Below are positions 12,401 through 27,400 of a stretch of DNA of 64,000 nucleotides, one piece after another. Both the position numbers and the translations under genes were made by a program. The stretch spans positions 15,455,040 to 15,519,039 of the forward strand of contig CM030705.1 in NCBI GenBank assembly GCA_017979445.1, given 5' to 3'. This DNA is from Akebia trifoliata. Its lineage: Eukaryota; Streptophyta; Magnoliopsida; Ranunculales; Lardizabalaceae. Positions within the stretch are counted from its first letter, which is position 1. Each line of letters starts with the position of its first letter. The notes below the pieces were generated by a model. The model searched no databases. It saw only the letters and a program-made list of their open reading frames with translations, and had not been told where the DNA came from.

Positions 12401-15400
12401 AATTTATTAAGAATAAGTTCTCATAAGGAATGCACATGCAACCTGAGTATATTCCTATCTCAAATTAGCATATGTTAATCTATCTAGATCATGAACACAA
12501 AATAACTCTGCCGATATTATTAAGGTTCACCAAATCAATTCAATCAATGGCTAGTTAATCAAATCGCATTAAACAATGGATAGAATAAACAATCACATGT
12601 GGGATCATAGAAGAAAGAAAGAAAACTAATCAAATATCATGAATGGGTTCCATTATAACCCTAGAATAGAAATTAGTTAATCATTGAAAAGAAAACAAAA
12701 TCACAAAAGTATTCAGCCATTTTTAGAGATTACAAATATCAAGAGAAGAGATAAAGTTCAGAAAGATAAAACTCAAAAGTCGAATCTCCAGCTCTCGTCC
12801 TCCTTCTCGATCTTGTGACTCCAAGAAAAACCCCAAAACTTATGTGCTGAATAAGGCTTAATCGTTCCTATTTATAGGTATGGAGTCATTAAGGTTTAAG
12901 AGTCTCAAAATCCGTCTCTAATTTGGTCCCCAAAAATTAACGTGTAAAGCTAAGCAGGCCATGGCCTCAAAACTTGTCATGCCGCGGCTTGTATTTTCAT
13001 ATTTCTGTTGTGCAATTCTTGAATTTCCGCCGCGGCCTCGTTTTCTATCAAGCTGCGGCTTGAAGACTTTTTTAACTTGTATGCTTAGCTTCCTTCTTCC
13101 GAGAGTGAACCAATTTGGAGTCAGAATTTCTCCTAAACGTTGCCAAATATCCTAATGTTCCATATTGTTCCTAAACTACAAAATAAGCATAAAAATCAAA
13201 TAAAAACATAGAATCACATAAAAAGTATAAAATAAACTAAACTTCACTAAAAACAACTAAAAGACTTTAAAATTAACAAAATATTATATTTAAAAGTGGT
13301 TAATTCGTAGGTATAAAACCTACTCATCAGCAAGCCTCCTTAGGTTGTGCAGATGTTGCCATTGGTCTTCCCAATAGCACCCATGTTGTTGTGGATGGAT
13401 AGAAAGCTTCCAATAACTGTAGCAAGGCCGAAGAACTCCTAATAGGTTTGTCGCAAGGCTGAAAAACTCTTAATAGGGGCAGTCGCAAGGCCACTGATCC
13501 TCCCAACATCACTCTCAGTGCTGTTGTAAGGCAAAAATCTAGCAAAGATTGCTGTCACAAGGCTACAAAGCTCCCAATGGTTGTTGTCGCAGGTTGTAGA
13601 GTTTCTAATAGGGGCTGTTGTAGGCAGCAAATCTTCCCAACAACAGTCCCAATGCTGTCGCAAGACAGAATTCTATCAAAGGTTGTTGTCGCAGGGCACC
13701 TAAGTAGCCACTGCTGCTATCATAGGGCAAAAATGTTGCTAATAGTTGCTGTCGCACACCTCCAAAAAACTAGCCACTGCTGTTATCATAGTGATTATTG
13801 CAGATTTTTTTTTTTTTTTAAATTTGAATGAGAAAACCCTAATGTAGGGTAGAAACACAACGCAGAAAGATTATCGCAGCATGTGATTAAATCTTTATCG
13901 CAATATGCGATAAAGAGAAAAAAAAAATTGTAAGACCACCGAAGGGGAGAAGATCGAGTAAGGCTACTCTAGGTTAGGGTTTAGTGAATAAAGAGAAGAA
14001 GGAGAGGAACCAAGGAGGAGGGGGGGGGGGGGAGCTAAATTCCTTGGCTCTGATACCAAGAAGATTTTGAGAAGGAACAAGTCAAGTCTCTTTGTGAGAG
14101 CTTGGCAAGAATTTATAGTAATTAAAAGAGTTAAAAGACAAAACAGCCCTTACAAATAAAAAATAAATAAAACTATCACTACTAAATAATTATAACTAAA
14201 ATAGCAACTAGAATATTTGCAATAAGAACAACTCAAAACTAAAAAAAAAAACTAATCTAAAATAATCTCGACGATCTAGACCTAATTAAGTAAAAACTTA
14301 AATAATTACAAATTTTTTGTCGGAACCCTTGATTGTTGACTTGATTTGTGTTCTGTATTATGTTGTGAAGTTTATAGGATCTGCAGTTGGGTCAGCAGGG
14401 TTTAGAGTAGGAAACTAAGGTTAAATAGGCGAATCTGGGTGCTGGAAAATACTGGCAGCAGTATTGTTGCAGCAAAATATTTTTTTCTGCCAGCAAATAT
14501 TCTCAAAAGCTAGTTTGGTAAAGTTTTAGGGGATCAATGGGGCTGTAGAGCTGTGGTTAAGCAGTAAACTGAATTCTATGTGTTGGGATTTGATTAGATT
14601 ATCTCAATGGAGTTGACAAATCTTTATGTAAATCCCTTTACATTTGTTATGATAGAATGATGCAAGAGTGTGCTAGATGCAAACATGAAGAACTAAGTGT
14701 ATGTGAAAAGTGTAGAATAAACTAATATGTTCCCAACATGAGGTTTATTTTGGGACAAAATCTAAGGATGGAACCATTATAGGACTTCTCATTGATTTCT
14801 TGCCTAATTCATCAACTAAATGGATACATGGAATTTTTCCCAAAATGGGATTTAATCTTGCATACCTCATGAGAGTGCACCTCTTTTATTTCTAGCATTA
14901 TATGTGGTCATGATGCATGGAAGTATGTCCCAAGATTGGGCACATTGTTGTTGGCCAATGAAATAATAAAGATCATCTCATTCAGATATCTAGATGTAAT
15001 TTCTTGTCTATTCATGAATGCTATGTGTTTCATGAAGAGAAGAGAGTTAGTGTAGGCTTAGAATGATGGAAATCAACCCATGAATAGGGTGCCTCATCAT
15101 CATTTCTCTAGCCATTATTCATGCCTACACTACATGAGAATACCATATTCTCCAATTTTAGAGATTATTGTAAGCTCACGCTGGTAAAAATTACCTTATG
15201 AAGATGGAGTAAGTAACCTATCGATCTTGCCAATTTGAATCTAAGTTACCCAAGTACATGAAATGCCCCCCAAAATTGGAGATTATTTAAACCTTAAGAA
15301 TGACGGAAATTACCTCATGAGGAAAGTAATTCACAATCAATTTGGCCATTACGATGCCTAATCTATATGGATGCATGTAAATCTTCCAATTGAGATTATT

Positions 15401-18400
15401 TTGGGGCTTTCAATGGTGAGAATCACCTCATAAAGAGGGCTATTCTCCTACCATATTTTAGTCATTTTGATGCCTAATTCTATATGAATGCATGGAGATC
15501 TTTTAAAGGCTTTTATGAGAGTAATCTTCTCATGAAGAGAATGTATCTTCAATCATCTTAGCCGCATGGAATGGGATTCTAAAAGTCCTAAGGGTCCTAG
15601 CCATCCTTTCTTCCAGGTTTCCGAAGAGAATTTACCAATTCACTAGATAAACAGGGGCTTTACAAGTTAAGGCTCCACTGCAAAAGAAATAAAGTGAGGG
15701 AGGTAGAAGAGGGAAGGGAGATGCAAGATGCAAGAATTGAAACTAGAACACTAAATTACCTTGGCTTCTTCTTCTTCTTCTCTTCTTAGAGCTTAGTCTC
15801 CAACAATGGAGGAAAAAGGGATGTGACAGAAAGAGAGGGAGCTAGGAGGGGATTTTGACAGAATTTCAAGGAAGGAGAGAATCCATCCATTTTCCTTGAC
15901 GCCATGGCTATTTATAGATTCCTCATGGAATTTTTGGAGGTATAATAGTTACAAATCTCAAATTGATAAGAATGCCTTCAGAATGTACCAATTCTACCAT
16001 AAATGATGGAGGTCTTAATGGTAATTTACTCTTAATTTTTTTTTATCAGTAACAAAATTTATTGATGAAGTGGTCGAGGTGACCAACTAAAATGGTAATT
16101 TACTTCTTAATGAGTCTTACTAATCACGATCATCATGGGATAAGGTAGTAAATTACCTTCAAATGTTCTAGAGAAATCTTTAGAGGGTAAAAGGGTCTAT
16201 GCTCCCCATGTTTTACATTGATGGGAACATGAAATTATCCTTGATGAAAGGGTCTTAGTGGTAATTCACCACATCATATATCTTGACTAACAAGATCACT
16301 ATAAGGTTAAGGTGGTAATTTCCATTAAGATCTTTCTACAGCCAATTTTTAGGGGTGGAGTGATTTGCATATATTTACATTGAATACCTTAAAAGTCATC
16401 CAAATTATGGGGGAAAATTGGGCATTTTATCCCATCAGATTCTTGGGGCTCTGGGTAATCAAGATTACCAAGAGGTCTAAGTGATAAAAACACACATAGA
16501 TATTTTCTTTAAGGGAATGAGAAAGATTAAGACCTTGCCAAGTGGCAATAGTCCCAAGAAGCTCAAAAGAATTGTGCTAAGTGGAGAGTGGGGACCATTC
16601 CTAAACAGAAATCTGTTAGGGTCCTATCAGTGGGTGTTGGACCAAGGCAAAAATGAGTTGGTCTGTTTCCACAATTAGGACCAAGCCATTTTTGCTTGGA
16701 TCAAACTGTATGGAGCGGACCCAAGCATTTTCGCATTGGTCCAAGCATATGGAGCAGACCCAAACATTTTTAAAATTTTCTCACTCTTTTGATCAATTTA
16801 TCAGTTTTGGATGGACTTTCTCAATTTCTTGACACATGTCAAAGTTTTATTGATCTCGAATGATCTGAGCAATTTTGGGGTGTCTATACACCTCAGAGAA
16901 TTTTTAATGAGACTCTGAGGCACACCTCAAGGTGTAAGCCTCACAAGTCTTTAACAACACTGATTTCAACATGTGAAGGCAGCACCTCAGTGAGGTCACT
17001 GAGGCGGTAAAGTTTGTGTGGTAATACCACAAATCTTGGATCAAAACCCCACCTTCACACTGACACCTATCAAAGAAAAAAGTTTTTCCACAATATAACT
17101 ACCATCATCTACTATGCCTTGGTAAGTGCACAACATATAATAATCCCTAGTTCAAAAAATAGTTTTAAATGATACGCTTCCAAAACAATCAGACATGAAG
17201 GATCAGATATTTCATTGCAATTTACAAGATTACAATACTTAAGAAAAGGCATTTAACATATTAAAAGAAGTAATGGGGTAGTGTCTAGTACACAACAGTC
17301 GCTTCACCCGGCTAAACACAAGAACCTGAATGAAACATGAAACAATTTACAGCTTGTTTGGAGGTAAGAAATTAAATACCGTGGACCATTGACTAGGACA
17401 GAAGCAGAGCCCTGCCCAACTCCCCTCTCCTACACCACTATCCCGAGGCAATACTGAATAGGTAAGCCTGTCAACATCTGAAAAATGTATGTAAAAAGCA
17501 TATTAATAAAAACATAGCTATCCACCAAATAGCCTGAAGGCAGTATTAGGTCTGCATATGGTAGTCTGCAGAAATGACCTCACAATTTCATAAAATCTTA
17601 GCCACTACACTGACACAGAAGCCTATGAAACCAGATTATTGTTTCACCATTAGGTATCACATAAATAAGAGGGCATATATTTATCAACCCAGACTGTTCT
17701 AAACTCTAATTTTAATAGTAGACAAAACAAAATACAATGGGAAGTGAAAAGAAAAAAAGGAAATAGATAATGGCAAAACCACTCTTAAGTTTTTGTTTTA
17801 AAAAAATGGCTAATTAGAATCTCTCCAAACTAAAATCTGTATAAAATTCAACATTTTTAATAGTAAAAAGTAGTACTTTTCAAATAAATCCATTTTTGTA
17901 TGTAAAGATTATACAAACAAATCTGAAATTTAGTGTCTTATTTAAACAAAATACATTTATTTTATTCAGTTTTAGTGAGACGTATGCCTGGCACATTGTG
18001 CCTTGACTGAGGCACAATCAAGGCATGTACCTTGGTACACCTCACTTACATTGGCTCGCCTCACATGTATAAAGGCGCCTTTGGTGCACCAAGGCGCTTG
18101 CCTCAACTACATTGAGCTGTGCATAGAAATGAAGAGACCTCTACAGAAGCAAATGAGAGCAGAGAAACACCATAGAGGTAGATAGTGGAGAGCATTTACC
18201 TATAGGAAAAACACGTATGGCCTTTAGTGTGATAAACGAGGATGATTGGTTGAGGACAGTGTCTGAAAACTCGATAAACAAGAAGCAGAAAATTTTCAAA
18301 GTTATTAGTGATGGTGGAATTTCTCTCCCTCTCCCCCATCCCCCATCCCCCTCCCCTACACCCCACCCAAACCAAACCCCCTTTTCCCTTTCTCACAGTT

Positions 18401-21400
18401 TCCCACCTCTCACTCAGTCCCTTATTTCTCTCTCTACCTTTTTTGCTCCCCTTCTCCGTATTATCTGTCTCTTCCACTTCCCTCTATCAATTGGCTATGG
18501 ATGCAAGATTGTGGATTTATTATCCAGACTTTGTCCATAGGATCTAACACCATGCCTGGTTGGTTGAATCAGTATAGACCATAGCAGTCTAACTATGGGT
18601 ACCTCGTATTTCCTCGTTATTTAAAAGGTGACAACTTACATTTGTCTACCCATATCTCAAGATATGGATTGCCTATTTCTATCATGCAATGCGGAGAACT
18701 CCTCCAAAAAATAGAAAATTGAACATCAAAATATTTCAAAAACATGCATACCCAGGATAAATAACCCATTCCAAGAAAAAACTCGTAAGAGAAGGTGGCT
18801 CTAAATATCCTTAAATTTGCAAGAGAACATAAAGAAATTTCATTAAATATCACTCCAGAGATCTTAATTGCAGACCATAAAGGCAGTGAAAAGAAGGGAA
18901 TGGCAAAGATGGTACCTTGACCATTTGTAACCAGTCGTGATACAAAAAGGTGACCATAAGAATCCACTGTCCCCAAGATTAAGCAGTCATCAGCTGTGCA
19001 TGTTACATCAGACAGAAGGTCAAGTTTGAAAGACTTCCCAATGCACATTTTCCATCAGAAAGAAGAGTTAAGTGATACAAGGCCGGAACAGCAACATCAT
19101 TTGGTAAAGGATATTATCAGTTTGAAGAAGTGTGTTTTCTGCGACTGCAATGAATTTATAGTGTTGTTTAATCCTGTTCAGCAACAAAAACCTCTGAAGA
19201 TATCAAAATGCACATCGACGGTATATTTGTTGGTAAATTTCACATATTAGTTGGCAATTTCTCTATAAGCATATTATAGTCACCATTAGGTTTTTTTAAG
19301 AAGTTAATAATTATGATCGCGAATGTGAAACCCTCTGATCCCAAATCTTTGGGACAAGACTTTGATGATGTGACACCCTCCGAATGGTGAAAAACCAATA
19401 TAAATAGGATATTTTCAAGAACAAAGATGGTAGAAAATGAAGAAATGGGAAATCAAAGGCATTTTGGTGCTAGGTGCTAAAAAAGTGTGCCTGACGAGAC
19501 AAGGTAGCATGTCTTTTCAGACTAAAACCTGATATGTCATTACGGATGCCATCCAGACCAACTCCCTTGCATAATATAGTTGGAATGAGGGTAATTTCTA
19601 TAGAACGGGCACCCCTAAGTAACTATAGCACCATATAGAGTAGAAAATGGGGTAAAATGACATTCAAGCATCAATATATAACTGATTAATCAATTTGAAT
19701 TAAGAGAATACTGCAAATCAAGGGAACATTCAACTCTCAGTGGTAATAAGTATGACTTGATCACAATACTCTAAGCACATTTCAAATTCAGATGCTATCT
19801 CCAATTCTCTGTGCAACATCCTCAATCTTTCCTCCTTATGGAACATAGATAACAAACCGAGCTAAAAAAAATCGTCTATTGATCTGTCACCTCCACACAC
19901 GAATGGCAAATATAGTTTTGCTATTTTGTTTTGTCCACTTGTAGAGGGAACTGGGAATGGTGGCACAAACAAAATAAATACACAAAAAAAAACATACTAG
20001 ATGCTTTCCAATTGATGATAACTGGTTACAAAATAGAATGCCACTTACAGAATTAATAACATTACAAGATGATGAACCATATCCGATATATGTATACTAC
20101 TTAAAATGCTATTGACAGAAGCACTACTTATTGAAGAAAAGGGGTGCAACAAAAAGCATTAAAAGAGAAAACATAGAACAGTCACCTACAGTCTGTTTCA
20201 GCAAGCACTACACTCTGAATTTCTGATCGATGCGGACAGCGATTAACCAATGATGAATTCATAACCTTCACAAAGGCAGATTATGGCCAATGAAATTGAA
20301 AAAAAAGAGTAACCAAGAAGCATATTAAGTAAAATGTTAAACTTTTCAAGGCAGAAGAATCCTTCTCTTTCACCTATTGCGGAAAAAAAAAACAAAGAAT
20401 CCTTCGCTTGTGTGATATCTACTATAATAAGTCATAATGAGGGTGCTCAAGAGTTCATGTCCGAAACAAATATGAGGTTCCAAATATGGTGCCTTCGAGA
20501 AGCCAAAGACGCGAGCACGTCTATATAATAATATAAATACATTATATTATTATAATGTAACTCGGTGCTGGTGGGATTTGAACCCAGGTCTCTGGTATCA
20601 TCACCCAAAGACTTTACCAACTAAGCTAGTTGACACCTGCTTAAATGTAATATTAGTTATGAACTTATACTTAAATAAAGAGGATTTTGGGAAAAATAAT
20701 AATAAAGCAAGAAAGAACTATATAAAATGTTAAAGAAAATAATTCCATTCACCATAAAGATGTCCTATAGATTAAGGGAAGACTACCAAACCAAATGTTT
20801 TTGATGTAGATTGGCTTGCCAACACTTATCTCATTGCCTATGATCAAGTTAAGATGTGTCAAAGAAAGAAATCAGCAACATTGACTGAGTCAAATTAGTC
20901 AAAACCGAGTAAACTCGGTCCAATCTTTGACCAATCCACAAGAGCTAGTCCAACTTTTCTTAGGACTCTTTCTTTTATTGAGTTTCTATTTGTTAAGTTG
21001 CTTAAGTAGTCCTTGCTTTTCCTAGTTAGTTTTTAATTTATTTTATGTTCTCTAAATTCGTTTTTATTCTTTAGGTTATAATTAGAAGTCCTTTTAGATG
21101 TCCAAATTCAGTTCTAATAGGATTAGAAGGTTAGTATATGTTATAGATAGATTAGTAAGTTACCTTTTAGTATTTTAGAAGGTTTCTAAGTTGTTATGGA
21201 GTTATCTATATAAGGAACTCTAATAAACAAATTCTGAAGTTAGTTTTTTTTTTTTTTTCTTTTTAAGATTGATTAATAAAAGAAAAAAGAAGAGACTTTT
21301 CTTCCCTTTCTTTGTTTTTTCTTTGTTTTTTGAGCATAAGAACCCGATATTGGTTCTTAATTTTAGTGTTTACGATTGATTTCCATAAATCTCAAACCTA

Positions 21401-24400
21401 GATTGAAGTTTCTAGTCTGTTTTGCTCAACATAGAGATTCTTCATTACTCCTAGTTCTTGGGATTTCATCCTAGAACTCAATTTTTAACATAACCTCCAG
21501 GTTTGTGTGTTTTATCCTACATCAATTTTCAAAAACCAGACGAACCGATAGTTCAAGTGAGGTTTGAAGAAGAATTAATTTTCAAGAATCACCTCATGGT
21601 TTGACTATTGAACCAGCCAAACCGTTGGTTGCCCTCAATAAATAAAGGGGAAATGCCCTGGGCTTAGACCCATAGCTCAGTTGGTTTGACACTTTGCAAA
21701 GCAACTTTGAGGTCATGGGTTCAAATCCAGCTTACCCATGAAAAAAAAAAGCCCTCCATAAAGAAGTATTTCATTTAAAGTAAATGTATCACAATCGGCA
21801 AGAGCTTTGAGAAAGGAGTTAGGGCTTTTCAATGTGAGAAAATTCACTTCAAAAGCAGGGAAGGGAGTTAGGGATTTTAAGAAAGGGATTAGGGCTTTCA
21901 AATTTGGGAGTGTACACCAAAGATTCAAGGCCAATCTAAATAAAATGAAGGTATGTTTCCTCAAAAATGAGAAATATGATTCTCCATTACCCTCCATTTC
22001 TTTGTGAAACATTTCTTCATTTTTTAAGAAAATTAAACTCAATACAAGTTAAAGAACGAGAGAGTTTAGTTCTTGTTTAATTCAATTGGTTGAGGACTGA
22101 TGAAGTGAAAATATTGTATGTTGGTGTCTCTTTGTGGTGTTTGTTTTTCTCAAATAATATGGATTTAAGCACTATTAACGACAATGATAAGCAAAATGAA
22201 CTAACTAATTTTCAATGATTTGACTAAATTACTAGACAATTTACATTGTTTGTTTTAGGATAAACTTTTTTATTTTCATAAAACATTATTTTTATTAACA
22301 ATAAAAATAATTTTGATACAAGTTTTTATTACTTTCCTAAAAAAAATTTGATGAATAGTTTTTTTTATTTACTAACCGGGCGGTCAAAGTGATCAAAAAA
22401 ACCAAAGAAGAACAAAACAGAAAGGAAACAAACAAACGACACCACCACATAGTTATGAGCTACCCATACAGTTACAAGCCCAATCCCACCTCCCCATGAA
22501 GTCTTCAAAAATAAATCCCTCTCCTTCCAATGAAATAAAAGGCCAAGAATTTCAATGTTCACCTAGTGAATTTCAAGCTCCTTATTCTCAAAGACCCTAC
22601 CATTTCTTTCACGCCACAAACCCCAGCAAATGGCAAAGGGAAGAATGGTCCACAACTTCCTCTTAAAAGCTTGAAAACCTACTCTAGAGGGGCTTTGGCT
22701 GCACCCCGTCAATCTGAATAAGTAAAAGAAGTGAGACCAAAACCTGTATGCATATTTACAATGAAGGAGGATATGATTCACAAATTCCCCGTCCAACTTG
22801 CATAAGCTACAAAAGTTAACCGAAATAATTCCCTTTTACATAAGATCATCCAAGGTTAACAATTTTTCATGAACTCCCCCCAAGATGAAAAAAACAATTT
22901 TGGACAAAACAGTTGTTCCTCAAACCTCTTTAAAAGGAAAAGTTCTCATTGTATTTAATAATTTAAGGTAGAAAGAGCTCACTGCGAAAACACCTTTTTT
23001 TTTCCAACCTTCGAAAATTACCCGCCAAAGCTTCTAGAGTTCTCAAAAGACAAGATAAATCCTCAATCTCCCAGTTATTAAGCAACTTCTGAAACCCAAA
23101 TCCCAGGATATCCCACTAGAAGAGAGATCCAAAAAATCTGCAACTCTCCTCTCTTTCTTCAAAGAAATGGTAAACAAACCTAGAAAATGAACTTTGAGAC
23201 TTTCTGTTCTGCACCACATATCCTCCCAAAATCGAACTGAAGAGCCGTTTCCAACTTCGAAGGAAATTTTGCCTTGAAACAAATGAAGAATTCATTGAAT
23301 ACCCTTCCAAACACCGCAGCCATAAGACACAATCACCCTTCCACTCTCCCAACCGAAAGCTTTCTCACCAAACTTTGCTGCGATCACCGTTCTCCGAAGA
23401 CTATTCTTTTCACAAGCAAACCTCCATAACCACTTCCCAAGAAGCGCCTCATTCACAAATCTAAAATTTTTGATACCTAAACCCTATTCTTCTTAGGCTA
23501 GTAGATGCCCTTCCAACTAACCAAATGGAACTTCCTCTTCCCCATCGTATCATGTCACAAGAAATCCTTGAACAACTTGTTCAATTTTACCTCCACACTG
23601 GCAGGCATAGTAAAAAGAGACAAATTATATAGGGATACTAGAAAGTGTACTTTTTATCAAAGTTAACTTACTTTTTATGACAAAAAACAAACTTTCTATG
23701 AAGACAATCTCCTGCCAACTCTTTCGTGAACTGGGTCCCACACTGATTTGTAATAATAAGAAGCCCCCAAAGGCAAACCCAAATAAGACGAAGGGAAAAC
23801 ACCCCCCTTGCACCCCAAGTTAGCTCTAAGGTAGTCTATATCCTCAGCATCTCCCACTAGAATTTAGTGGAATACCAAAGAAAGCCTCAAAGCACACCAA
23901 AATACCATTCAAAACCCGGATTTGCTTGATGGAGGCATCCAACAAGAACAGAGTGTCATTGGCAAACTGAAGATAAGACACCATGGGACTATCTTCCGAG
24001 ACCTTAAACCTCAAAATATCCTCGTTAACCACTGCTTTAGTAACTATCCTTCCCAAAGCCTCGGCCACAATAATGAAAAAGAAAGAAGATAGTAGGTACC
24101 CGTCTCAACCCCCTCGAACTCTTGAAAAATCCCGCAGGAGAGCCATTAACCAATATGGAAAAAGGAGTTGAGACACACTTCATCACCCAACTAATCCACA
24201 CCTAACTAAAACCCAAACAAGCCAACAAATAACTCAAGCAATGCCAACTAATGTGATCATATGCTTTTTCTAGATCTACCTTACACACTACCCCCGGAAC
24301 CTGGGATCTGAACCTTGAATCTATGCACTCATTATGTATTACCATGAAAAGTTATTCCATATATCAAGGAATTAAGTCAACTATATTGACAAGATTTTTT

Positions 24401-27400
24401 ATTAAATTCAAAAAAAATATTAAAAATAAATCGTAACATTGTCGATCTAAAATAAGGATTTGTTAGGAGAATTTGACAAATGAATGTACAATTCGAGGAA
24501 CCTTATCATGACTATGATTGGAGAATTAGAAACATTTAGTCAAAATAGATGAACACTTAAAATTTTATAGGAAGCTCTATTGGTCAAATGGACGTTACTG
24601 TTGAGTTCAAAAGCATCGAAAATCATATTTTAGACTATAAGCATGCTTAAATCCTAATTTAGTAGGATAAGTTATGAAAATATTAATTTTATCAAGAAAA
24701 CTTTGGGTTTAATACTTTGGTCAATAGAGAAAAATCAGTGAGGAATTTCAAAAATCCTAGATACATGGTTCGAATTAGTCTAATGCAATGAACATAACGG
24801 AGAAAAGAAAAATATACGAAAAAAATATTATTTAATTATTTTTTATTAAAATATTAAAGTAAATAATTTTTTTTTATAAAATTAGATTTAAGTATAGTTA
24901 TTTATAAAGACGGTTGATTTGAAATTAATGAAATATTAAAGAGGTGATGTATAATTCATATTAATATTACTATATTATATTATATTATATTATAAATGTG
25001 TGTTTCAAGAAGTTAACAATCCAGGTGTAACCATTTATATATTTTATATATTATATATTATTATATAAGGTGTAACTTTATTTGTTGTCATCATTTGTGC
25101 AAGAATAAAAAACAGAGACGAACCGATTTGGGTTTAAATGTGAGTTGGTACGTATAAGTAGCCTTCTATTTCAATTTAAACATATTTTGGATGCGAATTA
25201 TGACCCAACATTGACGAACAAAATATTCATGACATCAAAATCAATATAGTCATCAGAATATTTTGTTGAATCGTCAAGAAAATTACTTAGAAAAAATTAT
25301 TGGAATCTCGTAGAAACGCGTAAAACCTAGCTGCAAAGATAGGAAACTTATAATTTCAAATTCGTAGTATAGCTTTCAATGAAATCTGTTTTATTTCAAT
25401 TTTGATAGTTAGTTTCAAATTTTTTAAATTCAAAATTCATGTATGTAATTGTAGAATGGTTTGTTTTATATGCTTTATATGAAATATTAAAGCTTAAAAA
25501 AAATTATGAATTTAGTTGAGCTATCCGAAAAAATTAATTCGAGACAAATTGAATTTCATAAGTATTTTTCATAAGGTATTTGTTTCAAAAATTTGAAAAA
25601 ATGGAAAGTTTAAGTGTTAATTGAGGTTTTTGAAAATGTATTTTAAATTATGAATAATTTAGGGAGAATGACTCTAAAGGACTCTTTATTGAGAATACGT
25701 ACCGAATGGTCCCCTAGTAAAGAATATGGACCATTTAAATCCACTTAATAAAATATTAGTCCATTAAGGATATTTTAAGATTTTTTTAAAGAAAAATACC
25801 TGAAATACCCTTTTAACAACTTTACAAAGTGTTTGATCTAAAAATATAGGGAGTCAAATAAAAAACTTGACCAACTAATTTAGTTATTAATATTTTTGCC
25901 AAAAATAAATATTTTATTTATTAAAAATAATTCATAAATTCAATATAATTTTATTTGATTCATTTGTGTCAACTTGCTAATTTTTTAGTTGAATCAATTC
26001 GATGAACATTCAAATCGAGTTTTAAATTTATGTTTTAATTATTTAAAATTATTTATATATTTTAATAAATCTAATATAAATAGACCAAATTAGTTTGATG
26101 ATGTACTCATCTCCATCATCATCAATGTTGTAGTCATCATCATCATCATCATCATCTGTGATTTAAAGATTACTAATTTTGATAAGAGAAACAAGTTTTA
26201 TTAAATTGATCTATAAGAGATGACCATAGTTAAGGGGCATGTCATTAATTATAAAACATAGGACTAGCTCAGATATTCTCAAATAAGCATGTTTCTTTAA
26301 ACTTAAAAATCATTGAAAGGGAAAAATATATATTATTATTTTTGTTATCCATTAAAGGGATAATGAATGCCTATACGATAAATCGGTAGTTCTTTCCGGA
26401 AACTACCAATTAATTTAGAATAATAGGGTTTTGATATTCTCTCCGGTAGTATGGGCTACCACTTGAAAATACCATTGGACCTAATATCTGGGAAATTCCT
26501 ATCTTATCTTCATTAGAAAACAACAAATTGTAATGTAAAGATGGATTGTGGATGACTAAACTGATTGAGGAGAGGTACAATGAAACTGATTTATCAAATG
26601 ATCATTTACAATGTATAGTAGTCCAACGATTGATCTTCGTTAGGAATCAATAGCCAATATGAACCGGAAAACATGGTCACCCAATTATGATAAATTGCCA
26701 GACTGACTATAAAATCAGGAACTAATAGTGAGTTCCACACTGGTTAAGTACTAGATCATCGATATACAGATCGATATATCTGTATCAATCGTGTACCTCG
26801 TCATTTTTATCAAATACACCACTAGGATTGATATACTTATGACATGTTTGTGTTTCATTTGTTTTGTTAAGAGATGAGAGATATTTCAGTACTGTTTTAT
26901 TAATAATTAGCATGTTTCCAGTTTTATTCATTTTGTTTTCTTATTTAAGAACTTGCATTATTTGTAATAGGTTAGCTTGTTTAGCCATTCATGATAGGAC
27001 TATTAATTTGAAATGTGAGTTTACTATTGAGTAATCCCATTACTCACCCTATCAACAAAACATTACAAATGTTCCAATTATCGATATATGTGTTCCTTAT
27101 GAAGAACATTACATAAAGGGATCGTAGGATCAAGATGATGAGCATTATTTTTGTTATATGTGAGTTAAGATGGGAGTTTGGTGGAACTATTTTTTGTGTA
27201 CTTTTGGACTTGTATATATTAGCAGCATGTGTATTGTTTCATATATGCATATGTCCAAAGAGTGAGTGTTAATGTTTATGATGTTAATAACTGTCGATCG
27301 ATGTGGGATGTGTAGTTGATGTATGTTACATTTTTTGGATTGTACATTTTTGGATATATCATTTTTAGAAATGATATATATGATGATTGGAATACTTGTT

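Larger units (their letters stand above)
7475..14224 (-). mobile_element. Ty1/copia retrotransposon, complete in outline but decayed
   Basis: Two 164-bp LTRs (7475-7638 and 14061-14224), a primer binding site inside the upstream LTR, a polypurine tract inside the downstream LTR, and the domain order gag - protease - integrase - reverse transcriptase - RNase H, which defines Ty1/copia. All frames carry stops or frameshifts, so it is not autonomous. It is inserted in an older solo LTR. Flanking 5-mers CAGAA (left) and AAGAA (right) are a plausible one-mismatch target duplication. The leader also holds a later 1.3-kb solo LTR. Confidence 0.9.

Noticed and set aside
14865..16895. A 2-kb solo LTR with target duplication CCTCA
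   Set aside because: The left CCTCATGA is a recurring motif of the local 130-140-bp repeat and that repeat extends beyond the supposed left end.
18197..18540. Overlapping open frames of about 100 codons on both strands
   Set aside because: They arise from a pyrimidine-rich low-complexity tract; the predicted proteins are mostly P, S, L and F or G, E and R, with no motif.
18994..19048. Upstream extension of WD40 exon 5 (frame reading [12 protein letters not shown])
   Set aside because: No usable splice acceptor in front, and the CATGCACAG acceptor at 18994 joins exon 4 and 5 in frame with the expected protein.
20561..20640. tRNA gene
   Set aside because: A and B boxes are present but the acceptor and anticodon stems cannot form; copies elsewhere show it is a SINE. 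The same applies to 21667-21750 and 58470-58545.
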